From an uncultured Cytophagaceae bacterium (GTDB lineage Bacteria > Bacteroidota > Bacteroidia > Cytophagales > Microscillaceae), in the NCBI GenBank assembly GCA_937899305.1, contig CALDJV010001108.1:1-6377 (forward strand): a stretch of DNA of 6,377 bases, read 5' to 3'. The position numbers were made by a program, and so were the translations under genes. The first letter of the stretch is position 1. Every line of letters starts with the position of its first letter. Positions 1 to 5,692 of this stretch are shown one piece after another. Below the pieces are notes generated by a model. It ran no database searches, had not been told where the DNA came from, and was given only the letters and a program-made list of their open reading frames with translations.

Positions 1-207
1 GATTATTACTAATAATAAAAAACTGAGTGTGAACTTATTGTACGAGTAAAAGGTTTTATCTCCTACAAAAAGTTATTTATCTTTTGATAATTCCAGCCTA
101 TCGATAATTATTCGCCATATATCAAAAAGGCAAAACTATTGCTTATTTTTGTAGTAAAATAATATTAGGCAGGCAACAAGTATCAAGTGTAAAGAAGAGA
201 GCAAACG
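1..207. other. Non-coding leader upstream of the TPR-CHAT gene
   Basis: No convincing gene lies here. The stretch is very AT-rich and contains small symmetric elements: an inverted repeat TTATC-TTTT-GATAA at 77-90, the 8-base palindrome TATCGATA at 99-106, and two direct copies of GATAATT at 86-92 and 103-109. Two sequences resemble the Bacteroidota -7 promoter element (TAnnTTTG): TATCTTTTG at 78-86, which has one extra T, and TATTTTTG at 144-151. The GATAATT copies and the palindrome lie upstream of the second candidate and could be a regulator site, but at this base composition they could also arise by chance. Confidence 0.5.
144..151 (+). promoter_or_regulatory. Candidate Bacteroidota-type -7 element for the TPR-CHAT gene
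   Basis: TATTTTTG fits the TAnnTTTG consensus of the primary sigma factor of Bacteroidota and would leave an untranslated leader of roughly 50 bases before the ATG at 208. The following bases extend the match to TTTTGTAGT (147-155), which recurs exactly upstream of the transferase gene at 3507-3515. I see no good TTTG-type -33 element at the usual distance, so this is only a suggestion. Confidence 0.3.
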
Positions 208-3200
208 ATGAAGTTATTGAATAAACTGTTATTAATTACATTTCTCTATAATGTGTCCATAGGCATTGTTTATGGGCAATCTTCTCGCAATATCAACGAT
301 ACTACGACGGCAAGTAGATTGCTAGAAACTGGTGAGATGCTCATGCTTACCAGCAGATATGATAGTGCTGGTTTGTATTTAGAGAAAGCCGCTTTTGAAT
401 TCCAAAAAGCCGATCAACTACACCGTTCATTCCAGGTACAAAACCGATTTATAGAGAGTTTGTGGAGAAGCTATCAATTGAAACGAGCCCTCAAACTGGG
501 AAAGAAATTATGGAAGGATGCCATTAAACACAAGTACGCCAAGGTGGAAGCAGAAGCTTTGATGAATTTGGGATACATCAGAACTGAGAACGGTGACTAT
601 GACTTGGCAATTACCCGCTTCAAAGCTGCCATCATAAAGAATAATGGTACTTTTAACCGAATAGCTGCCTTGGCTACCATGGGCAAAGGTTTTGTCCATT
701 TTCTAAAAGATCAATACAAACCTGCTTTGGCTGATTTTAAACTGGCGTTATTGATGGTGACCAGAGTATTTGGCGATGGACATCCTATTGTAGCTCAAGC
801 TTATCTTTATTTAGGGATTTTTTATGCCAATCAGGGGAGTTATGCTCAAGCTCAGGCAAATTGCGACAAGGCCCTGAACATGGCTCAGGCATTGTTCAAA
901 GAAGATCATGTACTCGTGGGAGACATTTATACTACCATTGCCAACATCTACCGAGACAAGCGAAGTTGGGAAAAGTCAATGGAGTATTACTTGCAAGCCT
1001 TGCTGGTATACGGTAAAATCACCAAGAAAAACAATCCCAAACCTGCCTATTGCTACCTGGGGATGGGGGATGTTTACAAGCAGCAGGATGACTTTGAAAA
1101 AGCTCGTTCAAATTATAACAAGGCCCTGAATATTTTTCAATACACGGTAGGAGATTATCATCCAGTGGTGGTAGAGTGTTATCTAGGATTGGCCAATTTA
1201 GCATTTTTAAGAAATGATTACGGACTGGCGCTGGATTATTACAACAAAGTACTGGATATCAATTATGATTTGCGCGGAGAGCATAACAAAACTACTTCTA
1301 ATGCCTACAATAACATTGCGGCCATATATTATTATGGCAAGACCGAATACATTACCGCTCGTAGTAATTTTCAGAAAGCCTTAGACAGCGACCGTATTTT
1401 ATATGGAAACAAACACCCCAATGTAGCCAATGTACTTTACAATATTTCGCAAACTTATAACGAACAAGGAAGACGAGAGACGGCTCTGGAATACCTGCAA
1501 AAAGCGCTCAATGCGAGTATTACTGATTTCGACAATGAAAATATTTACGTTAATCCTGCGCTGAAAAATTATTATGTAGAGAATGACTTGTTTCATTTTC
1601 TAAAACTCAAAGCCACCATTTTGCAGGCGGGCTTCGAAAAAGATGGAAACGCAGATTTAAAGGGACTTAGAATTGCGCTGGATACCTATTATTTGTGCGA
1701 TACCTTGGTAGAAAAAATTCGTCATTCTCACTCTACCGAGAAAGATAAAATTGCTTTGGGAAAGGATGCTGAAAAATTGTATAAAGCAGCAGTGGGGGCC
1801 AGTTACAACCTTTATAAATTTACAGATAAATTTAACATTGATCGGTTGGGGAAAAATCTGGATATTGAAAAGACAAAAAAGTCTTTTCTGAAAGATATGT
1901 TTTATTTTTCCGAAAAGAATAAAAGTACCGTGCTTTCTCAGTCGTTAACCCATTCCAAGGCCAAAGAGTTTGGAGGCATACCCGACTCATTATTAATAGA
2001 AGAAGATTCACTCAGTAAAAGAATTGCTGATTATAAACTGGAAATTGCGGCCAAACCTGACAGTACTACTGAGTCGCTTTACCGAGAAAGATTATTCAAT
2101 GCAAACCGAGAGTATGATTACCTAATTCACTACTTTGAAAAGAATTTTCCTCAGTATCATAAGTTGAAATATGATACTAAAATTGCTTCCTTAGATGAAA
2201 TACGAACGATGCTGGATGATTCTTCTGCGATTGTCTCTTATTTCTCTACTGCCAATAAAATTTATTCTATCATAGTAACCAAAAAAGACTTACTGGTATT
2301 CGCTTCGGATAAAGAATACCGTTTTGATAAGTACGTGATTGCTCTACGTAATGGGATTGTATTTAAACGTAAGAGCGTTTATGCCAAGTATGCCTATAAG
2401 GTCTACAAGCAGCTGTTTCCGAAAAAAATACCCGAATATATAAAACATTTGATCATCATTCCAGATGGTAATTTATCGACAATTCCTTTTGAGTCGCTGA
2501 TCACCAGTGGCAATTGTAAAGGAAAAGAATACGGCGAACTACCTTACTTGATCAATAAATACAAGATAAGTTATGCGTTTTCGGCCAACCTGCTATATCA
2601 AACTTATTTGCAGCATCAGCAAGACCGACTAAAAGACAAACCTAGAAAAGAGTATGTAGCACTCGCCCCGGTATTTGATGATGAAAATATTGGTGGAGTG
2701 AGTATCAAAACTAAGACTACTTTACTGAGAACCATGGACTTGGCTCAAAGGAATAGTGCGGGTGATGCACGAGGTACGTTATTCAACGGGAAGTATGTAG
2801 CTCCACTCAAAGCCACCGAAGACGAGGTAAAATCTATTTTAAAGGAGTTTGGTAAATACAATAAGGTAGGAGAAGTACACACGCATCTAAAGGCAAACGA
2901 AGCTTTTATAAAAAATGGTGGGTTGAGCGATGTTCGTTACATTCATATTGCCACCCATGGATTTGTAAATGAAGACTCCCCCGAACTTTCTGGGATTTTA
3001 TTGGCTCAAGATAGTACCATCAATGAAGATGGTATTTTGTACTCAGGTGAAATTTACAATCTCAAACTAAATAGTGATTTGGTAACCTTATCGGCTTGTG
3101 AAACTGGTCTGGGAAAAATATCACGAGGTGAAGGAGTGATTGGTTTATCTCGAGCACTTTTGTATGCGGGTACCAAAAATATCATGGTGTCATTGTGGAA

Positions 3201-3372
3201 AGTAGCCGATCGGTCTACCTCGGAATTGATGCAAGATTTTTACGAAGAATTACTACAACATCCTGAAGAAAGTAAGGTAGATGCCTTACACAAGGCTAAG
3301 ATTGATATGATCAAGGGTGGAAAGTATGCTTCACCTTACTTCTGGGCTCCGTTTATTTTGATTGGTAGATAA
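208..3372 (+). CDS. Exported TPR-CHAT (caspase-like) protease, 1054 residues
   Basis: Residues 1-23 form a Sec signal peptide: Lys-rich start, hydrophobic core, and a likely cut at V-Y-G before Q24. The mature protein should therefore act in the periplasm or at the cell surface. Early helical repeats (about 38-70 and 113-145) lead into kinesin-light-chain-type TPRs in an almost exact 42-residue register: 152-193, 194-235, 236-277, 278-319, 320-361, 362-404 (43 residues) and a final half at 405-437. Several end in G-x-x-HP. A helical linker with charged, coiled-coil-like sequence follows (about 592-655). The CHAT domain spans about 728-1054, starting near IIIPDGNLSTIPFESL (749-764). The predicted dyad is His917 in IATHGF and Cys964 in LSACETGLG, followed by GEG and the closing SPYFWAPFILIGR. 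CHAT domains are clan CD peptidases related to caspases and separase; TPRs usually bind partner proteins or substrates. The ATG at 208 is chosen because the signal peptide begins there; only a weak purine-rich stretch (AAGAAGAGAG) precedes it. Substrate and trigger are unknown. Family and active site are well supported; secretion is inferred. Confidence 0.93.
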   Translation: MKLLNKLLLITFLYNVSIGIVYGQSSRNINDTTTASRLLETGEMLMLTSRYDSAGLYLEKAAFEFQKADQLHRSFQVQNRFIESLWRSYQLKRALKLGKKLWKDAIKHKYAKVEAEALMNLGYIRTENGDYDLAITRFKAAIIKNNGTFNRIAALATMGKGFVHFLKDQYKPALADFKLALLMVTRVFGDGHPIVAQAYLYLGIFYANQGSYAQAQANCDKALNMAQALFKEDHVLVGDIYTTIANIYRDKRSWEKSMEYYLQALLVYGKITKKNNPKPAYCYLGMGDVYKQQDDFEKARSNYNKALNIFQYTVGDYHPVVVECYLGLANLAFLRNDYGLALDYYNKVLDINYDLRGEHNKTTSNAYNNIAAIYYYGKTEYITARSNFQKALDSDRILYGNKHPNVANVLYNISQTYNEQGRRETALEYLQKALNASITDFDNENIYVNPALKNYYVENDLFHFLKLKATILQAGFEKDGNADLKGLRIALDTYYLCDTLVEKIRHSHSTEKDKIALGKDAEKLYKAAVGASYNLYKFTDKFNIDRLGKNLDIEKTKKSFLKDMFYFSEKNKSTVLSQSLTHSKAKEFGGIPDSLLIEEDSLSKRIADYKLEIAAKPDSTTESLYRERLFNANREYDYLIHYFEKNFPQYHKLKYDTKIASLDEIRTMLDDSSAIVSYFSTANKIYSIIVTKKDLLVFASDKEYRFDKYVIALRNGIVFKRKSVYAKYAYKVYKQLFPKKIPEYIKHLIIIPDGNLSTIPFESLITSGNCKGKEYGELPYLINKYKISYAFSANLLYQTYLQHQQDRLKDKPRKEYVALAPVFDDENIGGVSIKTKTTLLRTMDLAQRNSAGDARGTLFNGKYVAPLKATEDEVKSILKEFGKYNKVGEVHTHLKANEAFIKNGGLSDVRYIHIATHGFVNEDSPELSGILLAQDSTINEDGILYSGEIYNLKLNSDLVTLSACETGLGKISRGEGVIGLSRALLYAGTKNIMVSLWKVADRSTSELMQDFYEELLQHPEESKVDALHKAKIDMIKGGKYASPYFWAPFILIGR

Positions 3373-3479
3373 ACCCAGTAAGTCGTTTGGGTAGACGAAT
3401 CATTATAAAAAATGACCTGGATCGTTCAATCAAAATACCTCTGATAATGAAGGTGATCTCTTGAATTGCGCCTACAGAT

Positions 3480-3497
3480 GATAAGGGGTTGCTTATC
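3480..3497 (+). terminator. Possible weak hairpin terminator after the TPR-CHAT gene
   Basis: GATAAG (3480-3485) can pair perfectly with CTTATC (3492-3497) around a 6-base loop. T-rich sequence follows (TTCTCAATCTTTT), but not as a continuous T run. The stem is short and AT-rich, so termination would be inefficient. It lies about 108 bases after the stop codon and could equally be a regulator site for the next gene. Confidence 0.25.
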
Positions 3498-3503
3498 TTC
3501 TCA

Positions 3504-3515
3504 ATCTTTTGTAGT
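3504..3515 (+). promoter_or_regulatory. Candidate promoter element for the transferase gene
   Basis: ATCTTTTG followed by TAGT resembles the TAnnTTTG -7 element, but the TA is out of register by one base. Its last nine bases, TTTTGTAGT (3507-3515), are identical to those at 147-155 upstream of the TPR-CHAT gene. It would give a leader of about 70 bases. No clear -33 element is visible. Confidence 0.2.
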
Positions 3516-3525
3516 TTTATATAGG

Positions 3526-3540
3526 TAACTTTTTAAGTTA
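3526..3540. repeat. Perfect inverted repeat upstream of the transferase gene
   Basis: TAACTT (3526-3531) and AAGTTA (3535-3540) are perfect reverse complements around TTT. The element lies between the candidate promoter and the ATG at 3585. It could be a dimeric regulator site or a small leader hairpin. It is short and AT-rich, so chance is not excluded. Confidence 0.35.
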
Positions 3541-3584
3541 AAAGACGATTTGCTCATCATAAAACTATAAACCACTGCTACTTG

Positions 3585-4271
3585 ATGGAACTGCTGGAAG
3601 AGGAAGATCCTTGGAAATACATGGAAATAGAGCGGTTGACACCAGGTCAACTTGAGGTATTACTTTCTGATGGATGGAGGCACTTTGGCACTTTTTTTTT
3701 CCGTGATAAGGTAAGTTGGAACAATGGTAGAATGTCTCCTGTGATCCCACTGAGGGTGAATGTACATACGTTTAGCCCTAGTAAAAGCCAACGTAAAATC
3801 TTACGAAAAAACACCGAAGCTAAAGTAGAAGTTGTATTCCGGGAAGCCGCCATCACGGCTGAAAAAGAAGATATTTTTCATGCGCATTGCAAAAGATTCA
3901 AAGACAATGTGCCTTCTTCTATTTATGATTTTCTGGATCGGAACCCTGCCAAAGTACCCTGTGGTTGTACCCAAGAATGCGCCCTGTATCTAGATGGTAA
4001 ATTGTTCGGAATCAGTTTTATTGATGTCACCCCCACCGCACTTTCTAGTATTTATGCCATGTTTTTGCCTGAGCAGGCAACACTGAGCCCTGGCTTGTAT
4101 ACCTTACTTATGGAAATTGAGTATGCCCTTAAAACAGGTAAAGACTATGTTTACACTGGGTATTCCTTTGCCGAAAACTCTCATTACGACTATAAGAAAA
4201 AATTTAAAGGAACCGAGTTTTACGATTGGCAAGGTGTATGGCGTCCTTTAGAACATTTACCAATGTCATAA
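3585..4271 (+). CDS. Arginyl/leucyl-tRNA-protein transferase (ATE/Bpt family)
   Basis: This 228-residue cytoplasmic enzyme should move Arg or Leu from its tRNA to the N-terminal Asp or Glu of proteins, making N-degrons that the ClpS/Clp protease system can recognise. The N-terminal part carries the family block DGWRHFGTFFFR (29-40), then VIPLRVNV (53-60) and FSPSKSQRKILRKN (63-76). The C-terminal GNAT-like half shows ECALYLDGKLFGISFIDV (131-148), LSSIYAMF (153-160) and GYSFAENSHYDYKKKF (192-207). The usual N-terminal CPYL motif and the CxxC-type pair after the RP motif are absent; DKVSWNNGRMSP stands in that place, while Cys126, Cys128 and Cys132 cluster later in PCGCTQEC. ATG at 3585 is preferred to the adjoining in-frame TTG at 3582; an in-frame TAA at 3534-3536 limits extension. 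The family call is firm, but the amino acid transferred (Arg as in ATE1, Leu as in Bpt) is not decided by the sequence. It converges on the oxidase gene, 31 bases away. Confidence 0.87.
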   Translation: MELLEEEDPWKYMEIERLTPGQLEVLLSDGWRHFGTFFFRDKVSWNNGRMSPVIPLRVNVHTFSPSKSQRKILRKNTEAKVEVVFREAAITAEKEDIFHAHCKRFKDNVPSSIYDFLDRNPAKVPCGCTQECALYLDGKLFGISFIDVTPTALSSIYAMFLPEQATLSPGLYTLLMEIEYALKTGKDYVYTGYSFAENSHYDYKKKFKGTEFYDWQGVWRPLEHLPMS

Positions 4272-4302
4272 ATAAACAATCAAGCTTTGGAAAGTGCCAA
4301 AC
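4272..4302. terminator. Short convergent gap with a small hairpin
   Basis: Only 31 bases separate the stop codons of the two convergent genes. TTTGG (4286-4290) can pair with CCAAA (4297-4301) around a 6-base loop. No long U-run follows on either strand, so any termination here would be weak and both transcripts may overlap into each other's 3' ends. Confidence 0.25.
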
Positions 4303-5469
4303 CTAAAATCGTTTGAACCTCAAAAAGTCGATCAATGCATCTGTTTCAGGATCATCCAGCGCCAAATTGGCCAACACCTCACCCAAGGCTGGCACAAACT
4401 TAAATCCATGCCCACTGAATCCGGCAGCTACAACGACCCGTCGGTTGGTATTGGGTAGATAGTCAATCATAAAATGTCCATCCATCGAATAAGTATATAA
4501 ACATTGCTTGATGGCCACAAATTCACCTTGAAGTGCTGGTATATAGGCTTGAATAAAATCCCGCAATTTTCTTTGCTCCTGAACTACAGCAGCTTGATCA
4601 AGGGTGGTTGGAAGCTGCTCCACAGTAAGCGCCTGCCCTGGGGTATGATGCGCAATCTTGAATCCACTTACTTGAGTAGCTTTGCTGGAAAGCCAAGGTG
4701 TTTTTATTTCGGGAAAGCCATAATAAATTCCGTCCACACCAGGTACCTCAAATATCCAACAAGGCAATTCGTCTAATGTCGACGTTTGGTTGGGCTGCAC
4801 CCAGGTTAACCATTGTCGGGTTACCTGCAGTGGTTGCTCTAAATGTGGTAACAAGCGACCAGCATAAGCCCCGGCAGTAATGATGAGTTTCTCGGTGGTA
4901 TACCTGTTTTTATCAGAAATAACTTCTACTTGATTCCCTTTGAGTTGCCAACGTTGAACTGTTTCATGTTCGTACAGCGTAGCACCCAGTTTTTGGGCTT
5001 GTTGGGCATAGAGGGCAATGGTATTTTCGGGAATTACATAACCCGCATCTGGTTCCCAAACCACGTGATATGTATCAGGAAGGTTAACCCAAGGAAACTT
5101 GGCTTGGCCAGTGTGATGAGTGTACTGTTCTACTGGTATATGATGTGCTTGGGCCGATGTTTTTACTCCCTGAATAAAAGGCATCTGAGGTGGCCCAAAG
5201 TATGCCAAGCCGGCCCTGTTGATGAGTTTTTCTCCGGTCAGTTTTTCAAATTTTGACCAATTTTCGTAAGCTCGACGAAGCAAAGGTACATAGTCGGGGT
5301 GTTCGGCATAAGCCTGACGGATAATTCGACTCTGACCAGTATGAGAACCGTTTTCGTGTACCAGGGCAAATTGTTCCAATCCCAACACTTTGACTCCTCG
5401 TTGGGCCAGATAGTAGGTGGTAGCGGCGCCCATAGAACCGAGGCCAATCACGATGGTTTGATAATGCAT
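4303..5469 (-). CDS. solA: Monomeric sarcosine oxidase / N-methyltryptophan oxidase-type FAD enzyme
   Basis: The 388 residues match the usual length of MSOX/MTOX (SolA), DAO-superfamily flavoenzymes that oxidatively demethylate secondary N-methyl amino acids, giving the primary amine, formaldehyde and H2O2. The Rossmann motif GLGSMG lies at 9-14, with Glu32 at the end of the second strand for the FAD ribose. The flavin-side motif SRIIRQAY spans 47-54 (Arg48, Arg51). By alignment from memory with Bacillus MSOX, Cys323 in KQCLYTYSMDGHFMID is the likely covalent FAD attachment, Lys271 and His275 match Lys265 and His269, and Lys357 in GFSGHGFKF matches the oxygen-activating Lys348. The residue matching MSOX His45 appears to be Thr44. 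No signal peptide is present, so it is cytoplasmic. The ATG start is well placed because the FAD-binding strand begins at once. The gene lies 223 bases downstream of the PhyH gene on the same strand. Family certain; sarcosine versus N-methyltryptophan or another amine is not, so the symbol is provisional. Confidence 0.9.
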   Translation of the reverse strand: MHYQTIVIGLGSMGAATTYYLAQRGVKVLGLEQFALVHENGSHTGQSRIIRQAYAEHPDYVPLLRRAYENWSKFEKLTGEKLINRAGLAYFGPPQMPFIQGVKTSAQAHHIPVEQYTHHTGQAKFPWVNLPDTYHVVWEPDAGYVIPENTIALYAQQAQKLGATLYEHETVQRWQLKGNQVEVISDKNRYTTEKLIITAGAYAGRLLPHLEQPLQVTRQWLTWVQPNQTSTLDELPCWIFEVPGVDGIYYGFPEIKTPWLSSKATQVSGFKIAHHTPGQALTVEQLPTTLDQAAVVQEQRKLRDFIQAYIPALQGEFVAIKQCLYTYSMDGHFMIDYLPNTNRRVVVAAGFSGHGFKFVPALGEVLANLALDDPETDALIDFLRFKRF

Positions 5470-5486
5470 AGTTTTTTTAGTTTTCT

Positions 5487-5521
5487 TTAGTTAGGAGTTA
5501 GTAGTCAGTAGTTGGTAGTTT
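5487..5521. repeat. Degenerate heptanucleotide tract, GTAGTTA type
   Basis: Five consecutive 7-base units are visible: TTAGTTA at 5487, GGAGTTA at 5494, GTAGTCA at 5501, GTAGTTG at 5508 and GTAGTTT at 5515. The approximate consensus is GTAGTTA (TAACTAC on the oxidase sense strand). It ends 17 bases before the oxidase start codon and so would lie in its mRNA leader. Function unknown; similar heptamer tracts occur in Bacteroidota intergenic DNA as far as I recall. Confidence 0.75.
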
Positions 5522-5530
5522 TGTTTTTGA

Positions 5531-5574
5531 GTCCATAGTTTCTTTAGTCCACAGTCGACGGTCCATAGTCCATA
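5531..5574. repeat. Degenerate heptanucleotide tract, GTCCATA type
   Basis: GTCCATA occurs at 5531-5537, 5561-5567 and 5568-5574, with variants GTCCACA at 5547-5553 and GTCGACG at 5554-5560; a 9-base spacer GTTTCTTTA (5538-5546) interrupts the register. The centre contains the palindrome GTCGAC (5554-5559). On the minus strand the unit reads TATGGAC and supplies several ATGs ahead of the oxidase start. Those ATGs open only very short reading frames. Confidence 0.8.
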
Positions 5575-5580
5575 GTTTTT

Positions 5581-5686
5581 CATTGCCTCGCGCAATCATT
5601 TAACAATAGAAAGAAATTGATCATCGCTTCGCGCAACCATTAGCCGAAGGCGGAACAATAGAGCAATAAGCGTAGCGAAACAATAG
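5581..5686. repeat. GC-richer imperfect direct repeats (CGCTTCGCGCAA / AACAATAG type)
   Basis: Copy one begins CATTGCCTCGCGCAATCATT (5581-5600) and ends AACAATAG (5602-5609). Copy two begins CATCGCTTCGCGCAACCATT (5622-5641), then carries an insert with GCCGAAGGC (5643-5651) and ends AACAATAG (5654-5661). A third CAATAG closes the region at 5681-5686, preceded by AAGCGTAGCGAAA. ATTGC (5582-5586) pairs with GCAAT (5592-5596), and GCC/GGC can close over GAA in the insert, so small hairpins are possible. The repeats lie directly after the PhyH stop codon. They resemble dispersed intergenic repeats, but dispersal cannot be shown from one locus. Confidence 0.65.
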
Positions 5687-5692
5687 GAAATT

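Larger units (their letters stand above)
3373..3584. other. Intergenic region between TPR-CHAT and transferase genes
   Basis: This 212-base stretch holds no gene that I can support. A weak ACCCA/TGGGT inverted repeat (3373-3377 with 3388-3392) lies directly after the CHAT stop codon. Further on come a 6-bp hairpin at 3480-3497, a promoter-like sequence at 3504-3515 and a perfect inverted repeat at 3526-3540. The layout (hairpin, promoter-like element, symmetric element, start codon) suggests that the downstream gene has its own promoter rather than being read only from the CHAT transcript. Confidence 0.5.
5467..5580. repeat. Paired 10-mers flanking the heptamer tracts
   Basis: CATAGTTTTT occurs exactly at 5467-5476 and 5571-5580, and TTTCTTTAGT occurs exactly at 5482-5491 and 5539-5548 (+ strand). 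The first copy of CATAGTTTTT includes the start codon of the minus-strand oxidase gene (CAT at 5467-5469). The pairs suggest that the two heptamer tracts arose by duplication and drift of related A/T-rich units. Confidence 0.7.

Noticed and set aside
508..1596. Short frames opposite or overlapping the TPR region (for example 508-699, 1019-1204 and 1399-1596 minus, 908-1129 plus)
   Set aside because: They lie inside a clear long coding region, have no recognisable motifs and look like shadows of it.
3373..3392. ACCCA/TGGGT hairpin as a terminator right after the CHAT stop
   Set aside because: Five base pairs with a 10-base loop and no T run is too weak to call.
208..4271. A joint CHAT protease and N-degron transferase system
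   Set aside because: The protease carries an export signal while the transferase needs cytoplasmic aminoacyl-tRNA; the genes are 212 bases apart with separate promoter-like sites.
4504..5256. Plus-strand frames opposite the oxidase gene (4504-4776, 4698-4880, 4930-5256)
   Set aside because: They are antisense to a well-supported enzyme gene and show no family features.
5491..5583. Small minus-strand frame of 30 codons starting at 5583, and shorter ones from 5573 and 5566
   Set aside because: They consist almost wholly of heptamer repeats, have no ribosome-binding or conservation signal, and differ from any known protein family; treated as repeat by-products.
5487..5686. A CRISPR array in the repeat-rich gap
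   Set aside because: Units are 7 bases or irregular, with no constant-length unique spacers and no cas gene nearby.
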